A stretch of DNA of 44,050 bases, taken from positions 1 to 44,050 of the forward strand of contig JAABSN010000008.1 of assembly GCA_011390385.1 (NCBI GenBank). The letters run 5' to 3'. This DNA is from Thioalkalivibrio nitratireducens. GTDB taxonomy: Bacteria > Pseudomonadota > Gammaproteobacteria > Ectothiorhodospirales > Ectothiorhodospiraceae. Every line of letters begins with the position of its first letter. The first letter of the stretch is position 1. This document shows positions 30,883 through 40,116 of the stretch, one piece after another. The position numbers were made by a program, and so were the translations under genes. Below the pieces are notes generated by a model, which worked only from the letters and a program-made list of their open reading frames with translations, was not told where the DNA came from and ran no database searches.

Positions 30883-31241
30883 GTTGGTTCCCCGGCGGAA
30901 ATGGTGCCTGCCCCGAACAGATTCTGCAGCCGTTGCGCGACGTCACTGGTGAGTCGCGGTGGCATGCTTGCAAGCGGCGGCAGGGAAATCACGATGATGC
31001 GCCCGCCCTCACGGCGAAGCTGCGCGAGCATGGGCACATCCCATTCCATGATGGCATCGTCGACGACGACGAAGGCGTTCTCGCGGCCGCGATCGAGGTC
31101 ACGCAGGATCCGGTTGACCTGTGCCGGCTCCGGATCGGGAACGGTCTCGAACCCGATCAACCGGAAGCCATCGGCGAGGCTATGGTCCCCGATGAAGAAC
31201 AGGCGTGTCGCCCGGCGGCTTCTGGGCGCTTCCTCAGTCAC
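30879..31241 (-). CDS. A/V-type ATPase subunit F (rotor)
   Basis: A 120-residue central-axis subunit. RLFFIGDHSLADGFRLIGFE and the ENAFVVVDDAIM segment give the Rossmann-like fold of V/A-type F subunits, followed by a C-terminal helix with VAQRLQNLFGAG. Lies 11 bases after K and overlaps E. Confidence 0.9.
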   Translation of the reverse strand: MTEEAPRSRRATRLFFIGDHSLADGFRLIGFETVPDPEPAQVNRILRDLDRGRENAFVVVDDAIMEWDVPMLAQLRREGGRIIVISLPPLASMPPRLTSDVAQRLQNLFGAGTISAGEPT

Positions 31242-31252
31242 GGCAGCCTCCG

Positions 31253-31699
31253 TCAGATCCGGTTCAGCAGCAGGATACTGACGACCAGGCCATAGATCGC
31301 GATGCCTTCGGCCAGCCCGATGTAGATCAGGCTTCGACCAAGCATCTCCGGCTTCTCGGTGATCGCTGCCAGCGCGGCGGAACCGATCGGCCCGACGGCA
31401 ATCCCGGCACCGATGGTCGACAGTGCGGTCGGGATCCCGACCCCAATGATCGCGAGGCCCAGACCCACGCTCACCTCGGTCGCCATCTGCTCGGCGACGG
31501 CCGACTGAGCCATGGCATCGCCGATACCCAGCGCCAGCAGACCGAACATCGCACCGACGAAGACCGTCATCTGGACCGCCAGAGCGGGCTTGAAGAGATT
31601 GCGCAGACGCGGCGCGAGCGCGGGTCGAAACTCGAGATAGAAGCCGGCGGCGATCAGGCCGACAATGGCAAAGGACATGAGACCAACGAGCCAGTGCAT
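31253..31699 (-). CDS. ntpK: A/V-type ATPase subunit K (membrane rotor, proteolipid)
   Basis: A 148-residue proteolipid. The c-like hairpin is in the C-terminal half: a Gly-rich helix (about 76-112) with ITEKPEMLGRS as polar loop, and a second helix with the ion-binding carboxylate E131 in LAEGIAIYGLVV. The N-terminal 70 residues hold two more hydrophobic stretches (2-22 and 42-60) without a carboxylate or Gly-rich pattern, joined by a basic loop, and end in AMAQ (62-65), which resembles a signal peptidase site. So the gene encodes either a four-helix subunit with one ion site or a precursor of a two-helix one. Ion specificity cannot be settled by eye; no Gln of the sodium signature was seen in the first c-like helix. 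Confidence 0.92.
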   Translation of the reverse strand: MHWLVGLMSFAIVGLIAAGFYLEFRPALAPRLRNLFKPALAVQMTVFVGAMFGLLALGIGDAMAQSAVAEQMATEVSVGLGLAIIGVGIPTALSTIGAGIAVGPIGSAALAAITEKPEMLGRSLIYIGLAEGIAIYGLVVSILLLNRI

Positions 31700-31742
31700 G
31701 GTTAACTCCCGGGTTGAACGAAAAGGAAATGGAAGCGCATGA

Positions 31743-33638
31743 TCACGCCGTTTCAGGCCTGCGCCGCAGCCGCAACGGGGAAAATTCCCGTCCGTCGGCC
31801 GAGAAATAGCGCGAGAAACCCTCGAAATACTGCAGACGCATCACCTGAATGGTGACGATCACGGCCTCGAGCACCATCACGAAGATGTTGCCGAAGATAA
31901 TCATCAGTATCGAACCGACCGTGCCCATCATTCCGGCCAGCGTCAGGACGGCGATCATCAGCGCCACGTGGTTGATGCTGAAGGCCGCGACACGGAGGAA
32001 TGACAGGGTGTTGGAAAGGTAGCCCAGGACCGTCTCCAGGGTCTCGATCAGCACCACCAGAATCTTTTCGCCGATCGGTGCGTGCATGTGTCCCCAGTTG
32101 TAGGCCGCCAGAGCCGCCAGGGCCGCGATCACCAGACCACCGGGAACCGTACCGAAAGCGCCGGTCATCGCCAGGGAAACCGCGCCCCAGACGAGCCCCA
32201 GGTAGAAGATCAGGTTAACGACCCCGTGGGGGCCAAAAATCGCCGCCATCGGGGCACGGATCGCGAGGCGATTGTAGATCGTGAGCACGCAGGCGAGGGT
32301 CAGGAACAGTACGCCCCAACCCAACGCCAGTTGCAGCATCAGAATCGGATTGTACAACGGTGACATCCACACGGCCGGCAGCAGATCCTTGTAACCGAAC
32401 ACGCTGCCGAACAGGACCCCGAAGAGCACCGAGGACATGCCGGCCAGCACGCCGAAGATATAGAACCGACCCAGCTTCTTCCGGAACAGCCACGCGAGCA
32501 GACCCAGCACGGCCCCATGGCCAACGTCGCCGAACATGGTCCCGAACATGAGCAGGAAGGTGATGGTGAACAGCAGGGTGGGGTCGATCTCGCCATATCG
32601 AGGAATCCCGTACTGCTTGACCAGCATCGCGAAAGGCTGCAGCCACCGCGTCCGGACGGGTACCGTCGGCACCAGTGGCCGCTCATCCTCGCGTGGCTTG
32701 CGGCTCTCGAGACTGAAGGGATTCTTCAGGGATGCATCGAGCCGCCGCTCGAGAACGGGCAGGGCCTCGGCCGGTACCCAGCCATTGACGCTCGCCAGGT
32801 AACCGACGCTGCGGATCGCCGGATCCAGACTGACGAACGGCTCCGCGAGTGCGAGAACGGTCGACGCGCGGACCAGCTTGTCGTGCATGTCCGTGGCGCA
32901 GGTCTCGACCTCTTCCTGCAGATCGGCCCGTTCCCGGTCGATGCGATCGCGCTCACGGCGCTGATCGGCCTGGATCGTATCGGGCGAATTGTCCAGATCC
33001 AGCGGAAGCGGAATCGCCGTGAATCCAGCGGAAGCGAGCAGCGACTTCAATTCCGACTGACCGCCCTCGGTGGGACCAACAATCACGACGTGCGCATTAC
33101 CGTCACGCTCCATGTATTTGAGCAACATATGCCCGGCCAGCCCCAATGCTCCCTCGAGCCGGTCGACGTTCTCGCGCGGTACCACGCCGATATGGAGATC
33201 GAGGAATCGCTTTTCCGCCCGCAGCGCACGGAGATCGACATTGAGCTCTGCAAAATTCGCAAGCGCCGCCCGCTGCTCCTCAAGCAGACGCGCGTTCTCA
33301 TCGAGCTCCCGGAAACCTTCCTGGTGCTCCAGGCAGAAATCCCAGGCATTTCCCAACCAGGCGTTGACCTCGATCAGCTCGTCCGGATTGACTACACGGA
33401 TCTCACTCAGGTCCGGCTCCGGAACCGGGATGACCTGGGCGATCTTGTCCAGCCGCGAACGCGCCTGCTGATATTCGCTCTGGTAGCGGCAGTCCACGAG
33501 TGGTGCGAGGCGCTCTTCGTCGGGCGAACGCGGGTCGGGGTGAAAGCTTTCTGTCTCAGCCAGCGTCAGCGAAGCCTGTGGCAGATCATCGCGCAGGACC
33601 AGCAGCCGGACATGCTTCATTGCCTTGGATTTGAACAT
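31743..33638 (-). CDS. ntpI: A/V-type ATPase subunit I (membrane stator, a-subunit equivalent)
   Basis: A 631-residue two-part protein: a soluble N-terminal half (about 1-320) with long charged helices that binds the peripheral stalks, and a C-terminal half with about eight membrane helices containing LLFTITFLLMFGTMFGDVGHGAVLGLLAW, the family hallmark, and ETLETVLGYLSNTLSFLRVAAFSINH with the channel-region arginine near residue 540. It ends in a cytoplasmic Arg-rich tail. Starts with MFKSKAMKHVRLL; an ATG at 33620 is possible. Located 72 bases after C and 43 before K. Confidence 0.95.
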   Translation of the reverse strand: MFKSKAMKHVRLLVLRDDLPQASLTLAETESFHPDPRSPDEERLAPLVDCRYQSEYQQARSRLDKIAQVIPVPEPDLSEIRVVNPDELIEVNAWLGNAWDFCLEHQEGFRELDENARLLEEQRAALANFAELNVDLRALRAEKRFLDLHIGVVPRENVDRLEGALGLAGHMLLKYMERDGNAHVVIVGPTEGGQSELKSLLASAGFTAIPLPLDLDNSPDTIQADQRRERDRIDRERADLQEEVETCATDMHDKLVRASTVLALAEPFVSLDPAIRSVGYLASVNGWVPAEALPVLERRLDASLKNPFSLESRKPREDERPLVPTVPVRTRWLQPFAMLVKQYGIPRYGEIDPTLLFTITFLLMFGTMFGDVGHGAVLGLLAWLFRKKLGRFYIFGVLAGMSSVLFGVLFGSVFGYKDLLPAVWMSPLYNPILMLQLALGWGVLFLTLACVLTIYNRLAIRAPMAAIFGPHGVVNLIFYLGLVWGAVSLAMTGAFGTVPGGLVIAALAALAAYNWGHMHAPIGEKILVVLIETLETVLGYLSNTLSFLRVAAFSINHVALMIAVLTLAGMMGTVGSILMIIFGNIFVMVLEAVIVTIQVMRLQYFEGFSRYFSADGREFSPLRLRRRPETA

Positions 33639-33710
33639 GTTACGATCTCCGGCCCGGGTGCTGCCGAGGCGCCGCGTCCGGACCGCTGAGAGTCTGCAGG
33701 GAATCGCGAT

Positions 33711-34775
33711 TCATGCCGCATCACGCCAATGGTGGGCGCAGATCGCCGGGCTCAGTCCAAGGGCCAGATCCACATAGGGTGCCGGAAGTTTCAACAGGCG
33801 GCTCTGTATCAGCGTGAAGGTAAACTGCAGATCGATCTCGCGCAGGATCAGATAAGCCATGGCCCTGGCGACACCCGAGTGGCCATGGCGCAGCACGTCG
33901 CGCGCGATATCGGCGCAATAGTGGCCGAGGCGCCGTTGGCTCTCCATCAGGTTGTCGGCATCCGCGAGCAGACTGCGCAGTGGCTCGGGAAGTGCGGCGA
34001 TCACCTGTGCCTGATCTTCAAGCCGGACGAGATCGAGGAGCCGCTGGCGGTACATCAGGTTGGGTGACGGCACCAGTTGGTAAAAGGCCTCCGAAGGGGG
34101 AAGCCCATAGGCAAACCGAAACCGCAACAGCCAAAGAATGTTCGCGCGATCCACCAGAGACCCGACCAGGGTCCTCATCTGCCGGTCGGCCTTGGCATCA
34201 CCCAGCCGTGTGACCCGGCGCGCCAGTTCGGTGTAATAGCGCTGGTCGATCGCGGCCTCCAGCGCGAAGGCCTCCTGGCGCTGTTCGTAGATCTCGCGGG
34301 CCTGCCGCGCCAGAAGACTCAGCGGCCCATCCTCCAGGCAGCGAAGAAGCTCCACCGCGCTTTCGGTGCGGAACAGATCCTCGTTGGAGAGACGCACCTG
34401 TGGTGGAAGGTCGTACAGATTTTCGCGAATTTCCTGCGGATCCAGCTGTCGGATCTTTCCGCGCAGCAGGGTCTTGAGATTGAACAGCGCGTATTTTCTT
34501 GCCCACGCGAGCACCAGACCGCGCTCTTCCGGACTCATCGGCCTTACCAGGACGGCGAGATCGGCCAGCAGAACCTGGATGAGCCCTTGCTCGACCGCGC
34601 GGCTCTTGACACGAACACTGCCCGGTTCATCGAGCAGATCGCCGAGGCCGAACTGCTGGCCGAGGTCGTGCAGACTCATCTGCGCAAGCTGCTTGACGTT
34701 TCTCGCCCCAATCAACCGCGTAGCCTTCGCGGCAACCCGGGTATTCAGATAGGCGTTCTTTGCTGCGCTGCTCAT
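33711..34775 (-). CDS. ntpC: A/V-type ATPase subunit C (rotor-to-ring socket, V-type d homologue)
   Basis: A 354-residue, mainly helical protein that joins the central shaft to the K ring. NAYLNTRVAAKATRLI at the N terminus, WARKYALFNLKTLLRGK (about 90-106), a DRANILWLLRFRFAYGLPP segment and the C-terminal EIDLQFTFTLIQSRLLKLP match the bacterial/archaeal C subunit. Gene order and size agree. It begins 48 bases after the small stalk subunit. Confidence 0.9.
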   Translation of the reverse strand: MSSAAKNAYLNTRVAAKATRLIGARNVKQLAQMSLHDLGQQFGLGDLLDEPGSVRVKSRAVEQGLIQVLLADLAVLVRPMSPEERGLVLAWARKYALFNLKTLLRGKIRQLDPQEIRENLYDLPPQVRLSNEDLFRTESAVELLRCLEDGPLSLLARQAREIYEQRQEAFALEAAIDQRYYTELARRVTRLGDAKADRQMRTLVGSLVDRANILWLLRFRFAYGLPPSEAFYQLVPSPNLMYRQRLLDLVRLEDQAQVIAALPEPLRSLLADADNLMESQRRLGHYCADIARDVLRHGHSGVARAMAYLILREIDLQFTFTLIQSRLLKLPAPYVDLALGLSPAICAHHWRDAA

Positions 34776-34823
34776 GGTCTTCGGGACCTGGGGTTCACCT
34801 GCGGGTCGGATACCGTTCCCGGC

Positions 34824-35141
34824 TCAAAGCGTGCTGTCCATCAGGATTCGGAAGCCGGCGTTCAGGGCTTCGTCCTCGCGCTCCTCGGCAAGATCACGCA
34901 GACGTTCATGGCGCTCGTCATAACGGCGCTCGATCTCGGCAATGGAGTTCGCCGCGCGTTCCTCGGAGCGGGCAATCCAGGTCTGTTGCATCGTGGGAAT
35001 CTTCGCGGAGAAGGCTTCGTCGAGTTCGCGCGCCTCGATCGTGGCGGCCCGAATCGTCTGTTCACGCGCTTCCTCGGCCTCGCGAGCGAGGCTTTCGGCC
35101 TTCATTTCGGCGTCGAGCAGGCGTTGCAGCGTGTCGTCCAT
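34824..35141 (-). CDS. A/V-type ATPase peripheral-stalk subunit G/H
   Basis: A 105-residue, highly charged, almost wholly helical protein opening MDDTLQRLLDAEMKAESLAREAEEAREQ, typical of the G (AhaH) stalk subunit that pairs with E as a coiled coil. The ATG at 35141 has GGGG seven bases upstream; the frame extends to 35225 but that part has no helical pattern. First structural gene of the operon. Assignment rests on coiled-coil character and position, since such subunits are poorly conserved. Confidence 0.85.
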   Translation of the reverse strand: MDDTLQRLLDAEMKAESLAREAEEAREQTIRAATIEARELDEAFSAKIPTMQQTWIARSEERAANSIAEIERRYDERHERLRDLAEEREDEALNAGFRILMDSTL

Positions 35142-35219
35142 GGGAAAACCCCAATGTGTGCATGATGGCACCGGGAACGCCCTGCCGAGACCCTCCCGAA
35201 GCGAACGGATGACCCCCGG

Positions 35220-35267
35220 ATTCAAGGCCTACCCCGGTGCCGGCGCGACCTTGAATCGAGCCGTCAT
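35220..35267 (-). promoter_or_regulatory. Leader region of the A/V-ATPase operon: 12-codon ORF and hairpin
   Basis: Between the promoter and the first gene the minus strand has AAGGGAG, then ATG at 35267 opening a 12-residue ORF (MTARFKVAPAPG) that stops at 35229. The ORF overlaps a dyad, ATTCAAGG (35256-35249) with CCTTGAAT (35227-35220), with CCGG pairs inside the loop. This could be a leader peptide with attenuation-type control. A stop codon and a frame change separate it from the stalk gene. Confidence 0.35.
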
Positions 35268-35304
35268 GGTACTCCCTTGAAGATAAGACGTCCAGAACAT
35301 TACC

Positions 35305-35334
35305 GTATAACGATGGAGGTCCGCCGGTCGTCAA
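35305..35334 (-). promoter_or_regulatory. Sigma70-type promoter of the A/V-ATPase operon
   Basis: Minus strand TTGACG (35334-35329), 18-base spacer, TTATAC (35310-35305). Transcription would start near 35298, leaving a leader of about 157 nt. In the rest of the gap up to the rhlE stop (35335-35563) no gene or clear terminator was seen. Confidence 0.6.
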
Positions 35335-35563
35335 CCACCTCGGTGTCGAGCGCGCCGCGCCGTCAACGGCCAAGGCTACAGGTTGCCAATGCGCCCCGCG
35401 GACTGCACCGTTCGAGGCTCCGACGGTCGGGGTCGGTCATACCGGCGTGGTCGGTACGGCTCGGCTTCCCCCCATGGCTTCCTGCGCAGATTCTTCCACG
35501 ATAAACGGGTCTGCCAGAGGGCCGGCCTCCCACCCGCCAATTGCGATGACCGGTTGGCAATGA

Positions 35564-36928
35564 TCAGCGGTGCCGACCGCCGGAACGGTGAGCACTGCCC
35601 GAGCGGGTCCCGGGGCGCGCCGAACCCGGCTTGCCGCCAAAGGGCTTGGAACCACCGGGCCTGGCCGAGGCGGGCTGGCTGGCCTTGCCACCACCCGGAC
35701 GACCCTTGCCCGCGTGGGCACCTCGGGCGGGAGCTGGGCGTTTCTGCTGGCTGCGCAGCTGGATCGGCTGTGCCCGGGCATTCGGGTCCGGCTCGAAGCC
35801 GTCAACCTTCTTGCGCGGCAGGGATCGCTTGATCAGCCGCTCGATGTTGCGCAGGAAATCCAGCTCATCGACGCAGACCAGGGAGATCGCTTCACCATTG
35901 GCGCCAGCACGGCCGGTGCGGCCGATCCGATGGACGTAGTCCTCGGGCACGTTGGGCAACTCGTAGTTGACCACGTGGGGCAGTTCACTGATGTCGATCC
36001 CGCGCGCCGCGATGTCAGTGGCCACCAGTACCCGCACATCTCCCTTCTTGAACTCCGCCAGTGCCTTGGTGCGTGCGGTCTGGCTCTTGTTGCCATGGAT
36101 TGCCATCGACGTGATGCCGTCCTTCAGCAGCTGTTCAGCCAGTCGGTTGGCACCATGCTTGGTGCGGGTGAAAACCAGCACCTGGGTCCAGCGCTCGGTC
36201 TTGATCAGATGCGACAGAACCTGGCGCTTTTCGTCGCGATTGACCTCGTAGACCGTCTGCGCGATCAACTCCGCGGTGGCGTTACGGCGCGCGACCTCGA
36301 TCAGGGCGGGTTTCGTCAGCAGGCCGTCTGCCAACAGCTTGATCTCTTCGGAGAAGGTCGCCGAGAAAAGCAGGTTCTGACGCTGCTTCGGCAGCAGCGC
36401 GATGATCTTTCGGATATCGCGGATGAAACCCATATCGAGCATGCGGTCGGCTTCGTCCAGCACCAGGATCTCGACCTGCGACAGATCCACGACCTTCTGT
36501 TGCGCCAGATCGAGAAGGCGACCCGGCGTCGCCACCAGGATGTCGACACGGCCCTTCAGCCGGCTGATCTGGGGGTTGATGCTTACACCGCCGAACACGA
36601 CCAGCGAATTCAGCCTGGTGTAACGGCCATAGGTGCGCACGCTCTCCTCCACCTGCGCGGCGAGTTCGCGGGTTGGGGTCAGGATCAACGCGCGCACCGG
36701 GGCGCGGCCGTTGGCCGGCCCCTTGCGCGACGGATCGGACAGGCACTGCAGGATCGGCAGCACGAAACCGGCGGTCTTGCCGGTTCCGGTCTGGGCGCCG
36801 GCCATCAGGTCACGGCCTTCGAGCACGGTCGGAATGGCCTGGGCCTGAATCGGGGTCGGGGTGGTGTAGCCGTGTTCGGTAACGGCACGAACGAGTTCCT
36901 CGGCGAGGCCGAGATCGGAAAAATGCAT
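35564..36928 (-). CDS. rhlE: DEAD-box RNA helicase, RhlE type
   Basis: A 454-residue ATP-dependent RNA helicase. Q motif region [14 protein letters not shown] (20-33), Walker A AQTGTGKT (45-52), PTRELA, DEAD (158-161), SAT (189-191) and [10 protein letters not shown] are all intact, in the RhlE arrangement. From about residue 385 a disordered tail rich in Gly, Ser, Pro, Lys and Arg follows, likely binding RNA. RhlE proteins act in ribosome maturation and RNA decay, notably in the cold. It is monocistronic: about 420 bases to the ATPase stalk gene and 167 to mnmE, with no promoter identified upstream. Its location between mnmE and the ATPase block suggests it came with the same rearrangement. 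Confidence 0.94.
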   Translation of the reverse strand: MHFSDLGLAEELVRAVTEHGYTTPTPIQAQAIPTVLEGRDLMAGAQTGTGKTAGFVLPILQCLSDPSRKGPANGRAPVRALILTPTRELAAQVEESVRTYGRYTRLNSLVVFGGVSINPQISRLKGRVDILVATPGRLLDLAQQKVVDLSQVEILVLDEADRMLDMGFIRDIRKIIALLPKQRQNLLFSATFSEEIKLLADGLLTKPALIEVARRNATAELIAQTVYEVNRDEKRQVLSHLIKTERWTQVLVFTRTKHGANRLAEQLLKDGITSMAIHGNKSQTARTKALAEFKKGDVRVLVATDIAARGIDISELPHVVNYELPNVPEDYVHRIGRTGRAGANGEAISLVCVDELDFLRNIERLIKRSLPRKKVDGFEPDPNARAQPIQLRSQQKRPAPARGAHAGKGRPGGGKASQPASARPGGSKPFGGKPGSARPGTRSGSAHRSGGRHR

Positions 36929-37095
36929 GAATACTCCGGAAGCGACATCCGCCTGTCGCCGCTTGCGGGCGCCAGTCTAAGACGGATGAGGGCTGGTCTG
37001 GGACCAGAAAAGGACGCGACCGGGAGACTGGGGCAAGGATCGCAGCGCGTATGGTAACAGAGATCCGGTGCCCGCGTTGTCTGTCATCGAGTTCG

Positions 37096-38403
37096 CTATT
37101 TTCCGATACAGAAACCGGCGAAGATGGCCCCGAGAAGTTCCTCATGATCGCCGCGGCCGAGGACGCCATCGAGCGCGCGTTCGGCCAGGCGCAGATCCTC
37201 GGCGATCAGATCCGGGGTTTGCTCGGGATGGATCCGACGCAGGCACGCGGCTGCCGCGGCCAGACCCTCGAGATGCCGGACTCGAACGCTGAAACGCTGC
37301 TGGCCCACATCCGCGACACCCGCCGCGGAGCGTATGGCCGCGCGCAAGGCATCCAATCCGACTCCCGTGACCGCCGATACCTTGATTTCATCACCGATTT
37401 CGCGGGAGCAAAGGTCCTGCTTGTTCCACACTCGCAGCACCGGGGTTCCCGGAAGGTCCGGCAGTTCCGCGCGGATATCGGGCCGGGTCAGGTCGCGAAC
37501 TTCAATGACCAGGTCGGCGTCGGCCGCCGCACTGCGTGCACGTTCAATGCCGATGCGCTCGACATGATCGTCACTCGCATGCAACCCGGCCGTGTCGACC
37601 AGTTCCACCGGGATACCGTCAATCGCGATGTTCGCGCGCAACAGATCGCGCGTCGTGCCCGGGCGATCGGTGACGATCGCGACCTCGGAATCGGCCAGAC
37701 GGTTCATCAGGCTGGATTTGCCGACGTTCGGTGCGCCAACCAGCGCCAGGCGCATACCCGTGCTGTACACCCGTGCCGGACGCAAGCGCGAGACAAGGAC
37801 TTCGACAGCGCTCGCCAGCGCCAACGCGCGTCGAGCCACTTCCGGCGCAACCGCGGATTCCAGATCCGTCTCGCCGAAGTCGATTTCGGCCTCGATCAGG
37901 ACTCGCAAGTTCAGGATCTCGCGCGCCACCGGCTCGACTTCACTCGCCAGGGCCCCATCGAGGCTGCTGCGGGCGAGCCGAGCGGCGGTTTCGGTCTGTG
38001 CGTGAATCAGATCGGCCACGGCTTCGGCCTGGGCCAGGTCCATCCGACCGTTTAGAAAAGCCCGCTCAGTGAATTCACCCGGCCGGGCCATGCGCGCGCC
38101 CCACTGAAGGGCCGCATCGAGCAGGACCTGCAGTAGCACCGGGCTGCCGTGCCCCTGGATTTCCACCACGTCCTCACCGGTGTAGGACTGTGGTCCCGGG
38201 AACGCGATCACGATACCGTCGTCAATCACGAGACCGGCGGCATCGCGCAGGCGTCGATGGCTGGCGCGCCGCGGCGGTAGATCCGCGCCGGCAATCCTGG
38301 CCGCGACCGCCATGGCCCCGGCACCCGAAAGCCGGATGACGCCGATGCCACCCACTCCTGCCGGCGTGGCGAGGGCGACGATGGTATCCGCAGCCCCGGA
38401 CAA
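37096..38403 (-). CDS. mnmE: tRNA modification GTPase MnmE (TrmE)
   Basis: A 435-residue GTPase, partner of MnmG in forming cmnm5U34. The N-terminal folate-binding domain (DTIVALATPAGVGGIGVIRLSG), central helical domain, G domain with GAPNVGKS (223-230), DRPGTTRD and DTAG (270-273), NKQD, and the invariant C-terminal CIGK (C432) are present. It is about 19 residues shorter than E. coli MnmE. It starts four bases after yidC. Confidence 0.97.
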   Translation of the reverse strand: MSGAADTIVALATPAGVGGIGVIRLSGAGAMAVAARIAGADLPPRRASHRRLRDAAGLVIDDGIVIAFPGPQSYTGEDVVEIQGHGSPVLLQVLLDAALQWGARMARPGEFTERAFLNGRMDLAQAEAVADLIHAQTETAARLARSSLDGALASEVEPVAREILNLRVLIEAEIDFGETDLESAVAPEVARRALALASAVEVLVSRLRPARVYSTGMRLALVGAPNVGKSSLMNRLADSEVAIVTDRPGTTRDLLRANIAIDGIPVELVDTAGLHASDDHVERIGIERARSAAADADLVIEVRDLTRPDIRAELPDLPGTPVLRVWNKQDLCSREIGDEIKVSAVTGVGLDALRAAIRSAAGVADVGQQRFSVRVRHLEGLAAAAACLRRIHPEQTPDLIAEDLRLAERALDGVLGRGDHEELLGAIFAGFCIGK

Positions 38404-38407
38404 GGAA

Positions 38408-40108
38408 TCAGTGCTTCTTGTCGGCGGTCGCCTCGATCTTGCGCGTGATCACGTACTGCTGGCCGATCGAGAACAGGTTGTTGGTGAACCAGTAGAGCAC
38501 CAGGCCCGCCGGAAAGAATGCGAAGAAAACCGTGAACACGAAGGGAAGCGCCATGAAGATCTTCTGCTGTATCGGATCCATTGGCGGCGGATTGAGCTTG
38601 TACTGGATGAACATCGTCAGGCCCATCAGTAGCGGAAGAATGAACAACGGATCGCGGGTCGACAGGTCCTGGACCCAGAGCATCCAGGGCGCCTGACGCA
38701 GTTCCACACTCTCCAGCAGCACCCAGTACAAGGCGATGAACACTGGAATCTGCACCAGGATCGGCAGGCAGCCGCCGAGCGGGTTGATCTTCTCTTTCTT
38801 GTACAACTCCATCAGCGCCTGATTCATGCGCTGCTTGTCGTCCTTGTAGCGTTCCTTCATCGCCTGCAGTTTCGGCGCCACCGCACGCATCCGCGCCATG
38901 GAACGGTAACTCGTCGCCGACAGATGGAAGAAGGCGAGCTTGATCAGGATCGTCAGGATGATGATCGACCAGCCCCAGTTGCCCACGAAGTCGTGGATCA
39001 CGCGCAGCAACCAGAACAGCGGCTTCGACAGGAAGGTGAAAATACCGTAATCGACCGTGAGTTCCAGACCCGGTGCAATCGTGCGAAGATCGGACTGGGT
39101 CTTGGGCCCAACCCAGAGTTGGGTAGAGAACAGGCCGGTGGTCCCCGGCGCGACAGTCGTGGGTTCCGCGGAGTGCAGCCCGATCAGGTAGTCGGTCCCG
39201 ACGCCCGTGGCCCCGGGAACGGCTCGGCCATAGATGGAGTTGATCTCGTCCTGCCCCGGGATCCAGGCGGACATGAAATAGTGCTCGATCACCGAGACCC
39301 AGCCGCCCTCGAATCGCTGCGCGATTGGCGAATCGCGCAGCGATTCGAAGCTTTCCTTGTTGTACTTGCCATCGTAGTAGGCGGCGCCGGTAAACGTGTA
39401 CAGGAAGAACGACGCCCGATCCGGAGTCGGCCCATGGCGCAACTGTCGATATTGCCGGCCGATCCAGGCTGTTTCGCCGCGGTTCTCGACCCTGTGTTCG
39501 ACCTCGATCAGGTGTGTCCCACGCTGAAAGACAAAAGTCTTGGTGACTGCGATACTTCCGTCATCGGAAACCCACGTCATCGGCACGCGCAGACTGTCCT
39601 GTCCGGGACCCATTTCGAAACGATCCGCATCTGCTCGGAACACTGCATGGTGCGAAGGTGCCCGGTCCGAGGCATCGGCCCCGGAGACTCGATCGTGCGT
39701 CAGGCCGCTCTGCGCCACGTAGCCGCGAACGCGTTCGTCAAACAACCTCACAGGGTTATCAGGCTCACCAGGATCCACGGGGTAATCTAGCAAGTCAGCA
39801 CGAACAATGGTGCCGCCACGGGTGTCGACGCTGATTTCATGAAGATCCGTACGAATCACGACCTGACGACCGCTTGAGCCCTCAAGCACCTCCGCAGGCG
39901 CAGTCGGGTCGATCGCATCGGCCTCGGTTGGCGCGGCCTCGGGCACGTCCTCGGGGCGTGCCGGCGCTTCATCGGCCAAACCGTCCGCGGAGACGGAGAC
40001 TCGGTCCGCGGTTTCGGGGCGGACACCGTAATCCGCATTCCACGCCTGCCACATCAGGAACAGAACGAAGACAAGGGATAGCCAGAGGATGGGACGAAGG
40101 TTTTCCAT
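38408..40108 (-). CDS. yidC: Membrane protein insertase YidC
   Basis: A 566-residue inner-membrane insertase. First membrane helix residues 5-20 (RPILWLSLVFVLFLMW), then a large periplasmic beta domain (about 55-345) after an acidic, Ala/Pro-rich linker, and the conserved five-helix core with GNWGWSIIILTILIKLAFFHLS (hydrophilic-groove region), MKERYKDDKQRMNQALMELYKKEKINPLGGCLPILVQIP and the C-terminal ITRKIEA. The start at 40108 (MENLRP) is supported by homology; the longer open frame to 40288 is not YidC-like. Eight bases after yidD. Confidence 0.97.
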   Translation of the reverse strand: MENLRPILWLSLVFVLFLMWQAWNADYGVRPETADRVSVSADGLADEAPARPEDVPEAAPTEADAIDPTAPAEVLEGSSGRQVVIRTDLHEISVDTRGGTIVRADLLDYPVDPGEPDNPVRLFDERVRGYVAQSGLTHDRVSGADASDRAPSHHAVFRADADRFEMGPGQDSLRVPMTWVSDDGSIAVTKTFVFQRGTHLIEVEHRVENRGETAWIGRQYRQLRHGPTPDRASFFLYTFTGAAYYDGKYNKESFESLRDSPIAQRFEGGWVSVIEHYFMSAWIPGQDEINSIYGRAVPGATGVGTDYLIGLHSAEPTTVAPGTTGLFSTQLWVGPKTQSDLRTIAPGLELTVDYGIFTFLSKPLFWLLRVIHDFVGNWGWSIIILTILIKLAFFHLSATSYRSMARMRAVAPKLQAMKERYKDDKQRMNQALMELYKKEKINPLGGCLPILVQIPVFIALYWVLLESVELRQAPWMLWVQDLSTRDPLFILPLLMGLTMFIQYKLNPPPMDPIQQKIFMALPFVFTVFFAFFPAGLVLYWFTNNLFSIGQQYVITRKIEATADKKH

Positions 40109-40116
40109 GAGAGCGG

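Noticed and set aside
35142..35225. Longer N terminus for the A/V-ATPase stalk subunit
   Set aside because: The added 28 residues break the helical pattern, and the good ribosome binding site belongs to the ATG at 35141.
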